A stretch of 38,506 bases of DNA from Caldilineales bacterium (GTDB lineage: Bacteria; Chloroflexota; Anaerolineae; Caldilineales; Caldilineaceae). The notes beneath the pieces are model-generated. The model did not search any database and had not been told where the DNA came from. It saw nothing but the letters and a program-made list of their open reading frames with translations. Both the position numbers and the translations under genes were made by a program. Shown one piece after another: positions 7,950-16,439 of this stretch; position 1 is the first letter of the stretch; each line of letters opens with the position of its first letter. The stretch spans positions 1-38,506 of the forward strand of contig JAAXGZ010000082.1 of the NCBI GenBank assembly GCA_012271135.1, given 5' to 3'.

Positions 7950-8771
7950 TTACCCGCGCAGCCAGTCCATGATGACTTCGAAGTGCTGCGGCAGCGCGAT
8001 TTCCGGCTCCTCGATGCCGGGATGCCAGGCCTTTTCCCACTCGGCGCTGTAGGCCCCTTCGTATCCGTTGGATTCCAGAAGATCCACAATGGCTTGGTTG
8101 GGGACATCGCCCTCGCCCATCAGCACCAGCCGGAAGGTGCCGTCGTCGCTGTGGACCGCGTCCTTCAAGTGCACATGGGCGGTTCGCTCGCCGATGCAGG
8201 CCCAGGTTTCCTCAATCGATTCGCCCATGCGCCACGGATGATGGACATCCCAGACCGCCATGACCCGATCGGAAGGAACCTGATCCAATACGCGGGCCAC
8301 GTCCCGGCCCTTGCAGAAGGCGTCGTGCGTCTCCAGCAGAATGGTCACACCCGCATCGGCCGCGGCCGATGCCAGGCGGTTCAGGCTCTCGGCAACGTTG
8401 TTGATGCCGTCCTCCGTTGCCTGGCCGTCCGCCAGGTTGCCGCCGAAGGTGCGCACAAAGGGAACGTCGAGTTCGCGGGCCATCTCCAGATAGGCCAGCA
8501 GATCCTGTTCCATGCGTTCGCGCTCCGCGCCATCCGGCATTGTGAAGCGGGTGGAGAGGCCCAGACCGATGGTCCGGAGCTCTCGCGACTGCATGACCTC
8601 CCGGATGCGGGCGCGTCCGGACGCGTCCAGGTCCGGAGGAATGATCGTGCCGTCCAGCATGCGGATTTCCAGGCCTCCGTAGCCGATTGCGACGGCGGTG
8701 TCGGCCGCCTGCTCCAGGGTCCAGCCTGGACATCCGAGCGTACTGAACATCAAGCGGGGTTCGCCTGCCAT
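7950..8771 (-). CDS. Sugar phosphate isomerase/epimerase family protein (TIM barrel)
   Basis: A 273-residue xylose-isomerase-like TIM barrel of the AP-endonuclease-2 superfamily. Putative divalent-metal ligands fall in the expected order: Glu147 in LLETHD, Asp175 in WDVHH, His201 in HVHLKD and Glu244 in SAEWEKAW. These families isomerise or epimerise sugars, keto-sugars and inositols in the cytoplasm. The ATG at 8771 gives the usual short lead into the first strand (MFSTLGCPGWTL); the frame continues upstream only as antisense-looking sequence. It is the last gene of the minus-strand catabolic run, 35 bp after a Gfo/Idh/MocA gene, a common pairing in sugar and inositol degradation. The exact substrate is not evident. 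Confidence 0.85.
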   Translation of the reverse strand: MAGEPRLMFSTLGCPGWTLEQAADTAVAIGYGGLEIRMLDGTIIPPDLDASGRARIREVMQSRELRTIGLGLSTRFTMPDGAERERMEQDLLAYLEMARELDVPFVRTFGGNLADGQATEDGINNVAESLNRLASAAADAGVTILLETHDAFCKGRDVARVLDQVPSDRVMAVWDVHHPWRMGESIEETWACIGERTAHVHLKDAVHSDDGTFRLVLMGEGDVPNQAIVDLLESNGYEGAYSAEWEKAWHPGIEEPEIALPQHFEVIMDWLRG

Positions 8772-8806
8772 GGGTTCTGTTCCTGTTGGTTTGTACTGTG
8801 CGGCGG

Positions 8807-9853
8807 CTAGAACCGCCGGTCGAGCGGAGCCAGTTCGTGGCAGCGCTCCTGAAGTTGGATGACGCGGTGGACGCTTTCGGGCGTGATCTTCAGGTCGGCC
8901 CCGTTGCGCAGCGTCTCGAACAGGTCCCGATAGTACTGGGTGTACACCGGCTCGGCGGCTGCCGGTGGGTTCCAACGGTGTTCCTGCCAGGGGATGACAT
9001 CCCGGTTGTAGGAGCGGTTGGGGGTGGGATCGGTCGTCAGGACTCGCGGTTCCAGGTCCGCCGGATCGAAGGTGGACCACTTGAGTTCACCCCGGTTGCC
9101 CCACAGGCCGCCTTGCGTGCCCATTACATTCCACGACTCGCTGGGGTAGGGGCAGGCGGATGAAATCTCGATGTCGATGGTGGGCTGGCCCTCCGCCTTG
9201 ATCACCACCTTAACGTGGTCGTCGGCATCGCCCAGGGTCAGGGCGCGGTCCAGATCGCAAAACACCTCCGGTTCCTTCGGACCGAATAGCTGCAGGGCCT
9301 GGTCAAGATAGTGGGGGCCCGTGTTGTTGAGCGACCCGCCGCCGAAACGCTGTAGGGTCTGCCAGTCCCAGCGACGACCGAACCGGTTCTCGGTCATGCG
9401 AATCTGGACAATTCGCCCCAGTACCCCGGAATCGATGATTTCGCGGACCTTGACGAAGTCCGGGTTGTAGCGGCGCTGCTGGAAGATCGACAGGATACCC
9501 GGATGCGCGCGGGACGCCTCCAACATGCGCGTGGCATCCGGCAGGGAATCGGCCATCGGTTTCTCGCACACCACGTGCTTGCCGGCTTCCAGTGCCTGCA
9601 CCGTAAGGTCGGCGTGTAGGAAACTGGGCAGGGCCACCACGATCAACTCGATGTCGTCGTTGGCGAGCAGGTCGCCGAAGTCCGTATGGACGGAACAGTC
9701 AAACCGTGCCCGGGCCTCCTCCCGGCGGGCCTCTTCACCGTCCACGATGGCAACCACCCGGTAGAGTTCCGTGAGCGGTGCCAGCAGGTTGGCATGGATG
9801 TCCCAGCCACTGCGGCCGAGACCGGCGATGGCGGTACGGATGGGTTGGGGCAT
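8807..9853 (-). CDS. Gfo/Idh/MocA family oxidoreductase (first copy)
   Basis: A 348-residue NAD(P)-dependent sugar or inositol dehydrogenase. The N-terminal Rossmann fold starts with TAIAGLGRSGWDIH (7-20), and the family hallmark CEKPMADS (96-103) contains the catalytic Lys98. The C-terminal half is the alpha/beta substrate domain with GGSLNNTGPHYLDQ, whose His is the usual proton-relay residue. It is cytosolic, with no signal peptide. ATG at 9853 lies 27 bp from the stop of the preceding minus-strand gene, indicating co-transcription. Within the cluster it is a candidate for oxidising or reducing an uronate- or keto-sugar intermediate. The reaction direction cannot be read from sequence. Confidence 0.88.
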   Translation of the reverse strand: MPQPIRTAIAGLGRSGWDIHANLLAPLTELYRVVAIVDGEEARREEARARFDCSVHTDFGDLLANDDIELIVVALPSFLHADLTVQALEAGKHVVCEKPMADSLPDATRMLEASRAHPGILSIFQQRRYNPDFVKVREIIDSGVLGRIVQIRMTENRFGRRWDWQTLQRFGGGSLNNTGPHYLDQALQLFGPKEPEVFCDLDRALTLGDADDHVKVVIKAEGQPTIDIEISSACPYPSESWNVMGTQGGLWGNRGELKWSTFDPADLEPRVLTTDPTPNRSYNRDVIPWQEHRWNPPAAAEPVYTQYYRDLFETLRNGADLKITPESVHRVIQLQERCHELAPLDRRF

Positions 9854-9880
9854 GGAGCGGCTCCTATGGTGTGTGGTGTG

Positions 9881-11866
9881 TCAGATGGCGGATGAATGCG
9901 TTTGGCGTACGGTCAGCCGTCCGTCGGCATACGTGGCGATGCCCTTGCCGGTCAACGGTACATGCCGAATGGTCTCGCCGACCCGCACCGAAACGGGGCC
10001 GGGGTTGTCGGCGGCCTGAACCAGTGCCCACGTGTCCGAACCGGGTTCGCGGGCAAACAGAATGTTGGCCCCGGAGGCCCGGACCTCCGCATCCGCAACC
10101 TGCATCGAGTGCTCTTCGACGGTGTCCTGCCGGTTGCACTGGACCGCCAGCGGAGCCGTCAATCCGGCGCCTCCGGCAGGTTGGGTCCGGTGCCGGAAGT
10201 CCATGAGATCCACATCTAGCGAGAAGCTGCCGTCCGGTCCGGAGACGGTGGCTGCCGCCCGTCGCTGTTCGCGCAGGTGGGTGCGGGTCCTGGCTGGTGC
10301 CACCGTGCATTCGATGGACAGCTCGGACCACCGGGACCGCACGTCGTCCGCAAGCGACAGATCGCGCCGCGGACGCACGGCCAGGAAGAAGATGCAGGCC
10401 GGCCGACCCTTGTAAAAGGCTCCGGGCCAGGCGAGATCCCAAAACCGCTTCGTGTCCTTGGCGCGGTAGTGGTAGATGTCACACACCAGGTCGCCGCCGC
10501 GCCGGTGGAGTTCAACAGTGGCCGGTTGCAGCAGGTCCGGTAGATGCAGCGGCTGCAACAGACACAGGACCCGGTCGGTGCAGACGGTCAGGCGGGAATC
10601 AGGGACCACGGTCAGGGGCAGGTTTCCCGCGGGTTCGTCGTTCACATACACCGCGGTGACCTCCACCTGCCGCGTCCAGATGAATGCCGTGCGCGAACTG
10701 CGAAAGGCGGCCCGGCCGGCGTGCGGAGCATAGGCTCCCAACACAGCCGTGCCGTGCTGGATGCCAAGGAAGTCGCCCTCGTCCATCAGGTTGCGCGAGT
10801 GGGAGCGATCCGTCGCATGGTAGAAGTCGCCCAGCCACTTGTCGTCCAGGATGTGCCGGGCGTAGAGGACGCCGCCCGGGGCGTCCCCGGCTCCCTGCAG
10901 GTGTCCGATGACCGCGTTGCCTTGCGGATGCACGCTGCGGGTTACGGAACCGACGGCAAACCCGGGTTCCAGCGCCGTGTGCATGGCGATCTGGTCGGAG
11001 GCCAGGATGCCTTCCCTCACCTCCCGGCGATCCGGCAAGGCGCGGTACAGTTCACCCAGCCAGCCCGGCATCAGGCCCGTGTTCAGCCACTTGGCAAACG
11101 TCTCCGCCTCCGGCGGGGTCTCGCCGTCGATGCTTGGCTGGTAGGCGCGCCCGTGCGGTCCGGCCAGCCGACCCGTGGCTCGATGCAGGTGCAGGGCGTA
11201 GCTCAATCCCAACCGCCAAAGCATCATGTCCGCCAGGACGGCGGTGTCGGGACAGACAACGAGGCTTCTCAACCTGCCCAGTGCGCGGATGGAAACGGCG
11301 GCGTATGTAGGGGAATTGAACTCCAGTACATGGCCGGATTCGGCCGTGAACCCGACCCACGCTTCCAACTTGGCGCGCCCTGTGTCCAGAATCTCCGTTC
11401 TGTCCAACAGCTCCCCGCCCAAGCAGCAACACAACACCGACAGCGCAGTGATGTTGGAATAGCCCATCCAAACGTCCAGGCGCAGTACTTCCTCAAGACC
11501 CAGCCGGATGGCGTCGAGTACCCTGGCACGGGTATCCATCGGCAGCTGATCCCCGTGTTGGAGCATCATGGGCACGAGATGCTCCAGACAGAAGACCACG
11601 GCGTTCAGGTCCTCGATGCGGTCGTCTTCCGCCATCCACAGAAAGTTGCCCGCGTGCACGTCGGTCGGGTCGGTCACCTGACAGGCCAGAACGGCTGCCA
11701 GCACTCCCTGCGCGAGGACCAGATCCCGGCCCGTGCCATGGGCAACCAGGTCACAGGCAAAGCGGCAGGAGCGGCGGATCTCATGAAACGTACCGTGCTC
11801 CGTGGCATGCGCCAGCAGGTTCCGTGCCCGATCGAATTCCTTGGGGACCAGCAAAGGTGCTGTCAT
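9881..11866 (-). CDS. 661-residue protein of unknown function, possible alpha-toroid plus beta-sandwich carbohydrate enzyme
   Basis: I do not recognise a defined family. The first 330 residues are helix-rich with paired, regularly spaced helices (for example LDAIRLGLEEVLRLDVWMGY and GRLRSLVVCPDTAVLADMML). The last 330 look beta-rich, with many short strands, Trp, and Thr/Val pairs. That layout resembles polysaccharide lyases and heparinase II/III-like or GH127-like proteins. No signal peptide is present, so it would act in the cytoplasm on imported oligosaccharide. Candidate polar motifs are GYSNITAL, EFNSPTYAA and HATDRSHSRNLMDEGDF. It sits between two Gfo/Idh/MocA genes with gaps of 27 and 28 bp, in the operon that begins with a GH88 uronyl hydrolase. 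A saccharide-cleaving role is inferred from context only. Confidence 0.75.
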   Translation of the reverse strand: MTAPLLVPKEFDRARNLLAHATEHGTFHEIRRSCRFACDLVAHGTGRDLVLAQGVLAAVLACQVTDPTDVHAGNFLWMAEDDRIEDLNAVVFCLEHLVPMMLQHGDQLPMDTRARVLDAIRLGLEEVLRLDVWMGYSNITALSVLCCCLGGELLDRTEILDTGRAKLEAWVGFTAESGHVLEFNSPTYAAVSIRALGRLRSLVVCPDTAVLADMMLWRLGLSYALHLHRATGRLAGPHGRAYQPSIDGETPPEAETFAKWLNTGLMPGWLGELYRALPDRREVREGILASDQIAMHTALEPGFAVGSVTRSVHPQGNAVIGHLQGAGDAPGGVLYARHILDDKWLGDFYHATDRSHSRNLMDEGDFLGIQHGTAVLGAYAPHAGRAAFRSSRTAFIWTRQVEVTAVYVNDEPAGNLPLTVVPDSRLTVCTDRVLCLLQPLHLPDLLQPATVELHRRGGDLVCDIYHYRAKDTKRFWDLAWPGAFYKGRPACIFFLAVRPRRDLSLADDVRSRWSELSIECTVAPARTRTHLREQRRAAATVSGPDGSFSLDVDLMDFRHRTQPAGGAGLTAPLAVQCNRQDTVEEHSMQVADAEVRASGANILFAREPGSDTWALVQAADNPGPVSVRVGETIRHVPLTGKGIATYADGRLTVRQTHSSAI

Positions 11867-11894
11867 GGTGTTGGCTCGATGGATCTGCGGCCCG

Positions 11895-12911
11895 CTAGAT
11901 GCGGTCTGCCTGAACCTGGGCCGTCAACGCCAGGTGCATGGCCTTGAAACAATGTTCCTGAGGCATGGCGGTTTCGGTACGATCGCGCACATCGGCCAGA
12001 AAGTTGTGGCCGAAGGTCAGCTGTACTTCGGAGCAGTCCTCGTACCGCGTGGCGGCAGAGTCGGTTACGAACAGGTGGTCTCCGCCTGCCCGGCCCGCCA
12101 GGTCCAGGTTCTTGCGTACCTCGATGTAGCCTTCGGTGCCCACGACGGTGAGTCGGGTGTCGCCCCATGATGCCAGTCCGGTGGGGGTGAACCAGTCGAC
12201 CCTGAAGTAGCCGACGGTGCTCAGACCCCTTACCAGCATGTCACCGAAGTCCTCAAACTCCGGCGTGTCAGGATGGGCGCGGTTGGCCACCTGCGACTTG
12301 ACCACGATCGGATCGGTCTCTCCACTGAATGCAAGGTACTGGTCGCACTGGTGGGCCGCAATGTCGCAGAGGATGCCGCCCGCGGTGTCCCGACGAAAGA
12401 ACCAGTTGGGGCGAGTGGGTTTGCGCAGCGAGTGGGGACCGGTCCCCATCAGGTGGACAACGTCTCCCACCGCACCCGCTTTGACCAGCTCCAGTGCGCG
12501 CAGGGTGGCCTTGCTCCCGAACCGCTCGCTGTACGCCACCGAGTAGATGCGACCAGTCGTGGCCTGAACGTCCCTGACTTCCTGCCACTGGGTCAGGGTG
12601 GTCATGCCGGCCTTGTCGCTCTGCACGTCCTTTCCGTGCTCCATGGCGGCCATGGCGATGCCGGCTCGTTCCGAGGGAATGGCTGCGGTCAGGACCACGT
12701 CGATGGACTCGTCCTCGTAGATTTCCTGCGCCGTCGCGGCGATCCGGGCATCGGGGTACCGCTGCGCGAAAGGTTCCCGCAACTCGGGTTCCACGGCGTG
12801 GACCGCGGCCATTTCGGCTCCGGCTTCCACCAGGTGGGCGGCCATGCCGTAGATGTGGTTGTGGTTGAGGCCGATCGCGGCCAGTCTGACGGGGTTTGGC
12901 GTAGCGGTCAT
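11895..12911 (-). CDS. Gfo/Idh/MocA family oxidoreductase (second, divergent copy)
   Basis: A 338-residue protein with the Rossmann start RLAAIGLNHNHIYGM (9-23) and the downstream C-terminal domain WFFRRDTAGGILCDIAAHQ, whose GG..CD.AAHQ segment matches the GG...D.G.H region of the family. The usual EKP at the end of the fourth strand is replaced by QSDKAGMT (97-104), keeping the Lys but losing Glu and Pro. It is probably an NAD(P)-dependent dehydrogenase or reductase for a sugar derivative, cytosolic. The ATG at 12911 begins the Rossmann strand in normal register; upstream reading in this frame is antisense to the next gene. It is 46 bp from the MetE-like gene on one side and 28 bp from the 661-residue gene on the other. 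Confidence 0.82.
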   Translation of the reverse strand: MTATPNPVRLAAIGLNHNHIYGMAAHLVEAGAEMAAVHAVEPELREPFAQRYPDARIAATAQEIYEDESIDVVLTAAIPSERAGIAMAAMEHGKDVQSDKAGMTTLTQWQEVRDVQATTGRIYSVAYSERFGSKATLRALELVKAGAVGDVVHLMGTGPHSLRKPTRPNWFFRRDTAGGILCDIAAHQCDQYLAFSGETDPIVVKSQVANRAHPDTPEFEDFGDMLVRGLSTVGYFRVDWFTPTGLASWGDTRLTVVGTEGYIEVRKNLDLAGRAGGDHLFVTDSAATRYEDCSEVQLTFGHNFLADVRDRTETAMPQEHCFKAMHLALTAQVQADRI

Positions 12912-12957
12912 GGCTTTGTTCCGAAGGCGGCGTGCGGTTGGTTTCGACGGGGTGGGT

Positions 12958-13965
12958 TCAGGCGGACCGAGTGCCGCTAAACAGGTCGCGGCCCGTGACC
13001 AGGGCCTGCATCTTGCCGTCGGCCACGTTGCGCGGCAGCATCCAGAACCCGCAGTCGGGATGCACCCAGGCCACCCGCTCCGCGCCCAGGACGGAGACTG
13101 CCCGTTCGATGCGGGACGCCACCATGTCGGGGGTTTCGATTTCCAGGTCCTTGATGTCGATGACGCCGATCCCCAGCGCGATATCCGACCGCACGTCCTT
13201 GAACACCTCCAGTTCGTCGTAGCCCCTGCGGGCAAACTCCAGGATCAGCGAACCCACGTGCAGATTGTTGAGGAATGGCACCATGTCCTCCCAAAAGCCG
13301 GCCTGCACCCTTTGGCCGCCGTAGTTTCCGAAACACAGATGGAGGGCGCTGTCGTTGGCTACGGCATCCAACATCAGGTTGATGGGTTCGTGGGCCCAGC
13401 TGCAGTCCTGCGGGTGCCCTGTCAGCGAGGCTTCGTCCACCTGAATCGCATCGGCGTTGATGTCCCGTATGGCGTCTGCCAGAACCTGGGCCAGCGCCAT
13501 GGTTCGGCTCTGCAAGTCCGGGTAGTGCCGGTCGAAGAGAGTCTGGGCCAGCATGTACGGCGCGGTGACCGTGAACTTTGTGGGACGCTCCGTGAGTGCC
13601 TGCAGGCGGAGGTAGTCCTGCTCCAGGTTCAAGGTTCCGGCACCGATGTCGTCGGTGACGACTGCCGCCGGCTGGGCACGGAACTGCATGTCGGGCCGGC
13701 TGTGGAAGGCCTTCCAGTCGTCTCGGGTCAGGGTCGTGGACACCCCGGACATGGGGCCGAGGAAGTACTCGATCATCCCGTTGGTTTCCGGGTGGTTGAA
13801 GTCGAAGCGGGACAGCTCACCGTCCACCAGCAGGTCCAGACCGGCCAGTTCCTGGGTCTTGACGACCACGGCCATGGCGTCGCGCAGCGAGTCTCGGCTG
13901 GGCGTGGCCTGTAGCCAGCGGGGCACCGGATAGCTGCCGACGAGGGTGGTCTTAATGGGCGGCAT
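12958..13965 (-). CDS. Stand-alone MetE-type (cobalamin-independent) methyltransferase catalytic domain
   Basis: A 335-residue protein corresponding only to the C-terminal catalytic barrel of MetE. It opens with TTLVGSYPVPRW (6-17) and has all four putative zinc ligands: His209 and Cys211 in LHLCFGNYGG, Glu243 in LILEFARRG and Cys305 in HPDCGFWML. VDEAS (176-180) is also MetE-like. It lacks the N-terminal folate-binding half, as do archaeal MetE, EpoA-type and several uncharacterised relatives. The family moves a methyl group to a thiol through zinc. In a carbohydrate/uronate operon next to an OYE-family gene, a role in handling methyl groups from methylated substrates is more attractive than methionine synthesis, but this is inference. 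ATG at 13965 gives the normal N-terminus. Confidence 0.85.
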   Translation of the reverse strand: MPPIKTTLVGSYPVPRWLQATPSRDSLRDAMAVVVKTQELAGLDLLVDGELSRFDFNHPETNGMIEYFLGPMSGVSTTLTRDDWKAFHSRPDMQFRAQPAAVVTDDIGAGTLNLEQDYLRLQALTERPTKFTVTAPYMLAQTLFDRHYPDLQSRTMALAQVLADAIRDINADAIQVDEASLTGHPQDCSWAHEPINLMLDAVANDSALHLCFGNYGGQRVQAGFWEDMVPFLNNLHVGSLILEFARRGYDELEVFKDVRSDIALGIGVIDIKDLEIETPDMVASRIERAVSVLGAERVAWVHPDCGFWMLPRNVADGKMQALVTGRDLFSGTRSA

Positions 13966-14027
13966 GGGATTGTTCCTTGGCAAGGGGTGGGCGGGGAGGA
14001 AGGTCGGTTCCGGAGACGGACCGGCAG

Positions 14028-15467
14028 TTAGGCAGCCTGTTTGACCTCCAGGAGAATTTCGTGTTCGGGACGCCGGGTGTAGAAATCGTCCAGGGGGAAG
14101 CACCCCGAAATCAACCCCATGCGGGGGGCTGTGGTGCAGTCGCTGAACGTGCGGCAGATCAGCTTGCGCTGCAGGGGCCGGCCCGCCAGCACATCCGCCG
14201 GCATGTCGGGATAGGACAGGACCATGCGGCCCAGGCCCACGAAGTCCGCCATTCGCCTGCGCACCACGGCCTGGGCCACGTTGGGGAGCCATTCCTGGAG
14301 ATAGGAGTACCCGGAGCCGACCGTCACCATGTCGGGACAGCGCTGCTTGAGAACGGCGGCGGCCTGCACCTGGCGGGCGACGCCGGCCAACGGATCCTCC
14401 GGTGGCCGGTAGCCGTCCGACGGCGGAAACAGGGCGGGTCGCTGAATGTGCGGCACATAGTAGGGGCTGCCGGCGGTCAGGTTGACAAGCCGGATGTCCA
14501 GATCCCTGAGCAGGTTCAGGAAGGGCACCGTCTCATCCAGATCCAGGCCGGTCCCGGTGGCATCGCCGCCAAAGGCATGGTGATAGCTGTCGGTTTCCAG
14601 TTCCGGCACGCCCTGACCTTCCAGATCCGGATCCGGACGGAAGGGAACGAAATCGAACGCGCTCAGGCGGACACCGATCAGCAGTCCCGGCGCCTCGCTG
14701 CGGATGCCTTCGACGATCGTGCGCAGGAAACGCGTTCGGTTCTCGAAGCTGCCGCCGAAGTCCCCGGGCCGGTCGTAGGCACTCAGGAACTCGTGGCCCA
14801 GATAGCCGTGGCAGTGCTTGATGTCGACGAACTGGAAACCGATGTCCCGCGCGCGCCGGGCCGAAGTCAGAAAGTCGTCGATGAGATGCCGGATATCGTC
14901 GTCGCTCATCAACACGGCGTCGGGTCCCAGGTGGAACTTTGCGTCCAGGACAGGGTGGGCGTACAGCGTCCAGGGCTCCATGTGGGCCTTGTCGTTGGGC
15001 CGGGCAAACCGCCCCGAATGCGTCAGTTGCAGCCCCACCAGCAAATCGTCGGAATTGCCGAAACATTCCTCGTGCGCGGCCACCAGTGTCTCGCGCAAAC
15101 CGCCGATGGCCGCCATCGAGTCGGCGGTCAACATCAACTGGTTGGGGTTGGCGCGGCCGTCCGGTCGGACGGCAACCGCCTCGCCGCCCCAAATCAGCTT
15201 GGCGCCGCTGGCCCCGAACCGTGACCAGCGGCGTTCCACCAACTCGGTGGGCTTGCCGTCCTCGGTGCCGTCCCAGCCTTCCATCGGATGGATGCAGAAG
15301 CGGTTGCCAATGGTCAGTCCGTGGACTTCACAGGGCTGCGCGAGTGGTGCCTGGGCACCGGTCTCGAGCGTTTCATCGAACGGCAGGTCGATATCCCGTT
15401 CGGACAAGTAGTGGCTGAAGTGGGCTGGCGTCCGCAACTGGGCTACGCGGCGCAGGCGTGGAGGCAT
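14028..15467 (-). CDS. Old-yellow-enzyme-family NADH:flavin oxidoreductase
   Basis: A 479-residue FMN-dependent TIM barrel. Landmarks are [11 protein letters not shown] (55-65), [12 protein letters not shown] (147-158), the active-site region [15 protein letters not shown] (215-229) and GSFENRTRF (239-247), all hallmarks of OYE and 2,4-dienoyl-CoA reductase-like proteins. Near the C-terminus there are Cys438, Cys444 and Cys456, but their spacing differs from the CxxCxxxC 4Fe-4S site of 2,4-dienoyl-CoA reductase, and the extra FAD/NAD domains of those enzymes are absent. Members reduce activated alkenes or oxidatively demethylate amines. It lies 62 bp upstream of the MetE-like gene in the direction of transcription, suggesting paired function. 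The substrate is unknown. Confidence 0.85.
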   Translation of the reverse strand: MPPRLRRVAQLRTPAHFSHYLSERDIDLPFDETLETGAQAPLAQPCEVHGLTIGNRFCIHPMEGWDGTEDGKPTELVERRWSRFGASGAKLIWGGEAVAVRPDGRANPNQLMLTADSMAAIGGLRETLVAAHEECFGNSDDLLVGLQLTHSGRFARPNDKAHMEPWTLYAHPVLDAKFHLGPDAVLMSDDDIRHLIDDFLTSARRARDIGFQFVDIKHCHGYLGHEFLSAYDRPGDFGGSFENRTRFLRTIVEGIRSEAPGLLIGVRLSAFDFVPFRPDPDLEGQGVPELETDSYHHAFGGDATGTGLDLDETVPFLNLLRDLDIRLVNLTAGSPYYVPHIQRPALFPPSDGYRPPEDPLAGVARQVQAAAVLKQRCPDMVTVGSGYSYLQEWLPNVAQAVVRRRMADFVGLGRMVLSYPDMPADVLAGRPLQRKLICRTFSDCTTAPRMGLISGCFPLDDFYTRRPEHEILLEVKQAA

Positions 15468-15665
15468 GGAATGTCCCTTGGAGGCTGTTCAGGCAACTGG
15501 ATTCCGTTCGGAATTGCTTGGTCGGCCCGCGGTGTCTTGCGTTGCGGTGCCTGATCCGGACCGGCAGGACACCCCCTGCGCATGGCTGAACCCAGGCCCC
15601 GCATCGGGCAGAACCCATTTGTTCGCACACCGGCGGGACCGTTGCCGGTTCGGATGTCCGGAATC

Positions 15666-16439
15666 CTAAAGCCGATGCATGTGGAATCCGCCGTCGACCC
15701 GGATTGCCTCGCCCGTGGAGAAGGGCAGGGCTCCACCGGCAATGGCGGCCACTGCCTTGCCGATATCCTCAGGCTGGCCCCAGCGTGGAATCGGTGTCAG
15801 ACCATCGGCGATCAGGGCATCGTACCTGGCCTTGACGCCGCGCGTCATGTCGGTCTCGATCATCCCGGGCTGGATCTCGTACACGTTGATGCCCCATGGG
15901 CTGAGGCAATCCGCCAGCAGGGCGGTCATCATGGCCATGCCGGCCTTGGAGATGCAGTATTCGGAGCGGTTGGTACTGCTTGTGAATCCGCTGATGGATC
16001 CAATGTTGACGATTTGGCCGGGGCTGCCGCCGGAGGCGACCCTGTCGACCATGTGCCGGGCCAGAGTTTGGGTCAGGAATAACGGGCCCTTGAGGTTGAC
16101 GTCCATGACCTCGTCATAGCTGGCCTCGCCCATCTCCAGCAGGTCCACCCGTTGGCGCGGCGCCATGCCCGCATTGTTCACCAGCAAGTCCAGGGTTCCA
16201 CAGGCGTCTAGGGTCGCTGCGGCCACCTCCGCGCGGCTGTCGGAATCGGCGATGTTGCCGGGCACCAGCGTGGCTTCGCCGCCCGCGCCGCGGGCGGCGG
16301 CCGCAGCCTCTTCGGCGGCTTCCCGGTTGCTGCGGAAATTGATGGCAACATGCCAACCCTCCGCCGCCAGAGCCAGGACGATCCCACGCCCAATGCCCCG
16401 GCCACCTCCTGTGACCAAGGCCTGTCTCCGCTCACTCAT
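15666..16439 (-). CDS. Short-chain dehydrogenase/reductase (FabG-like)
   Basis: A 257-residue classical SDR with cofactor loop TGGGRGIG (10-17), NNAG (88-91), Asn115, catalytic Ser148, Tyr161 and Lys165 (YCISK), PGMIETDM (191-198) and the C-terminal DGGFHMHR tetramer tail. Arg and Asn residues after strand 2 (NFRSNRE) suggest NADPH. Its ATG lies inside the last codons of the GH88 gene (ATGAGTGA overlap of 8 nt), indicating translational coupling, so the physiological substrate is likely the keto-sugar released from an unsaturated uronate or a downstream product, rather than a fatty-acyl thioester. Then a 198-bp gap leads to the OYE-family gene. Confidence 0.88.
   Translation of the reverse strand: MSERRQALVTGGGRGIGRGIVLALAAEGWHVAINFRSNREAAEEAAAAARGAGGEATLVPGNIADSDSRAEVAAATLDACGTLDLLVNNAGMAPRQRVDLLEMGEASYDEVMDVNLKGPLFLTQTLARHMVDRVASGGSPGQIVNIGSISGFTSSTNRSEYCISKAGMAMMTALLADCLSPWGINVYEIQPGMIETDMTRGVKARYDALIADGLTPIPRWGQPEDIGKAVAAIAGGALPFSTGEAIRVDGGFHMHRL

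Noticed and set aside
10544..11947. 467-residue open frame on the plus strand
   Set aside because: Antisense to the 661-residue gene, with composition typical of a GC-rich shadow frame and no recognisable domain.
12958..13965. Calling the MetE-like gene methionine synthase
   Set aside because: The folate-binding half is missing and the context is carbohydrate catabolism, so only the methyltransferase fold is claimed.
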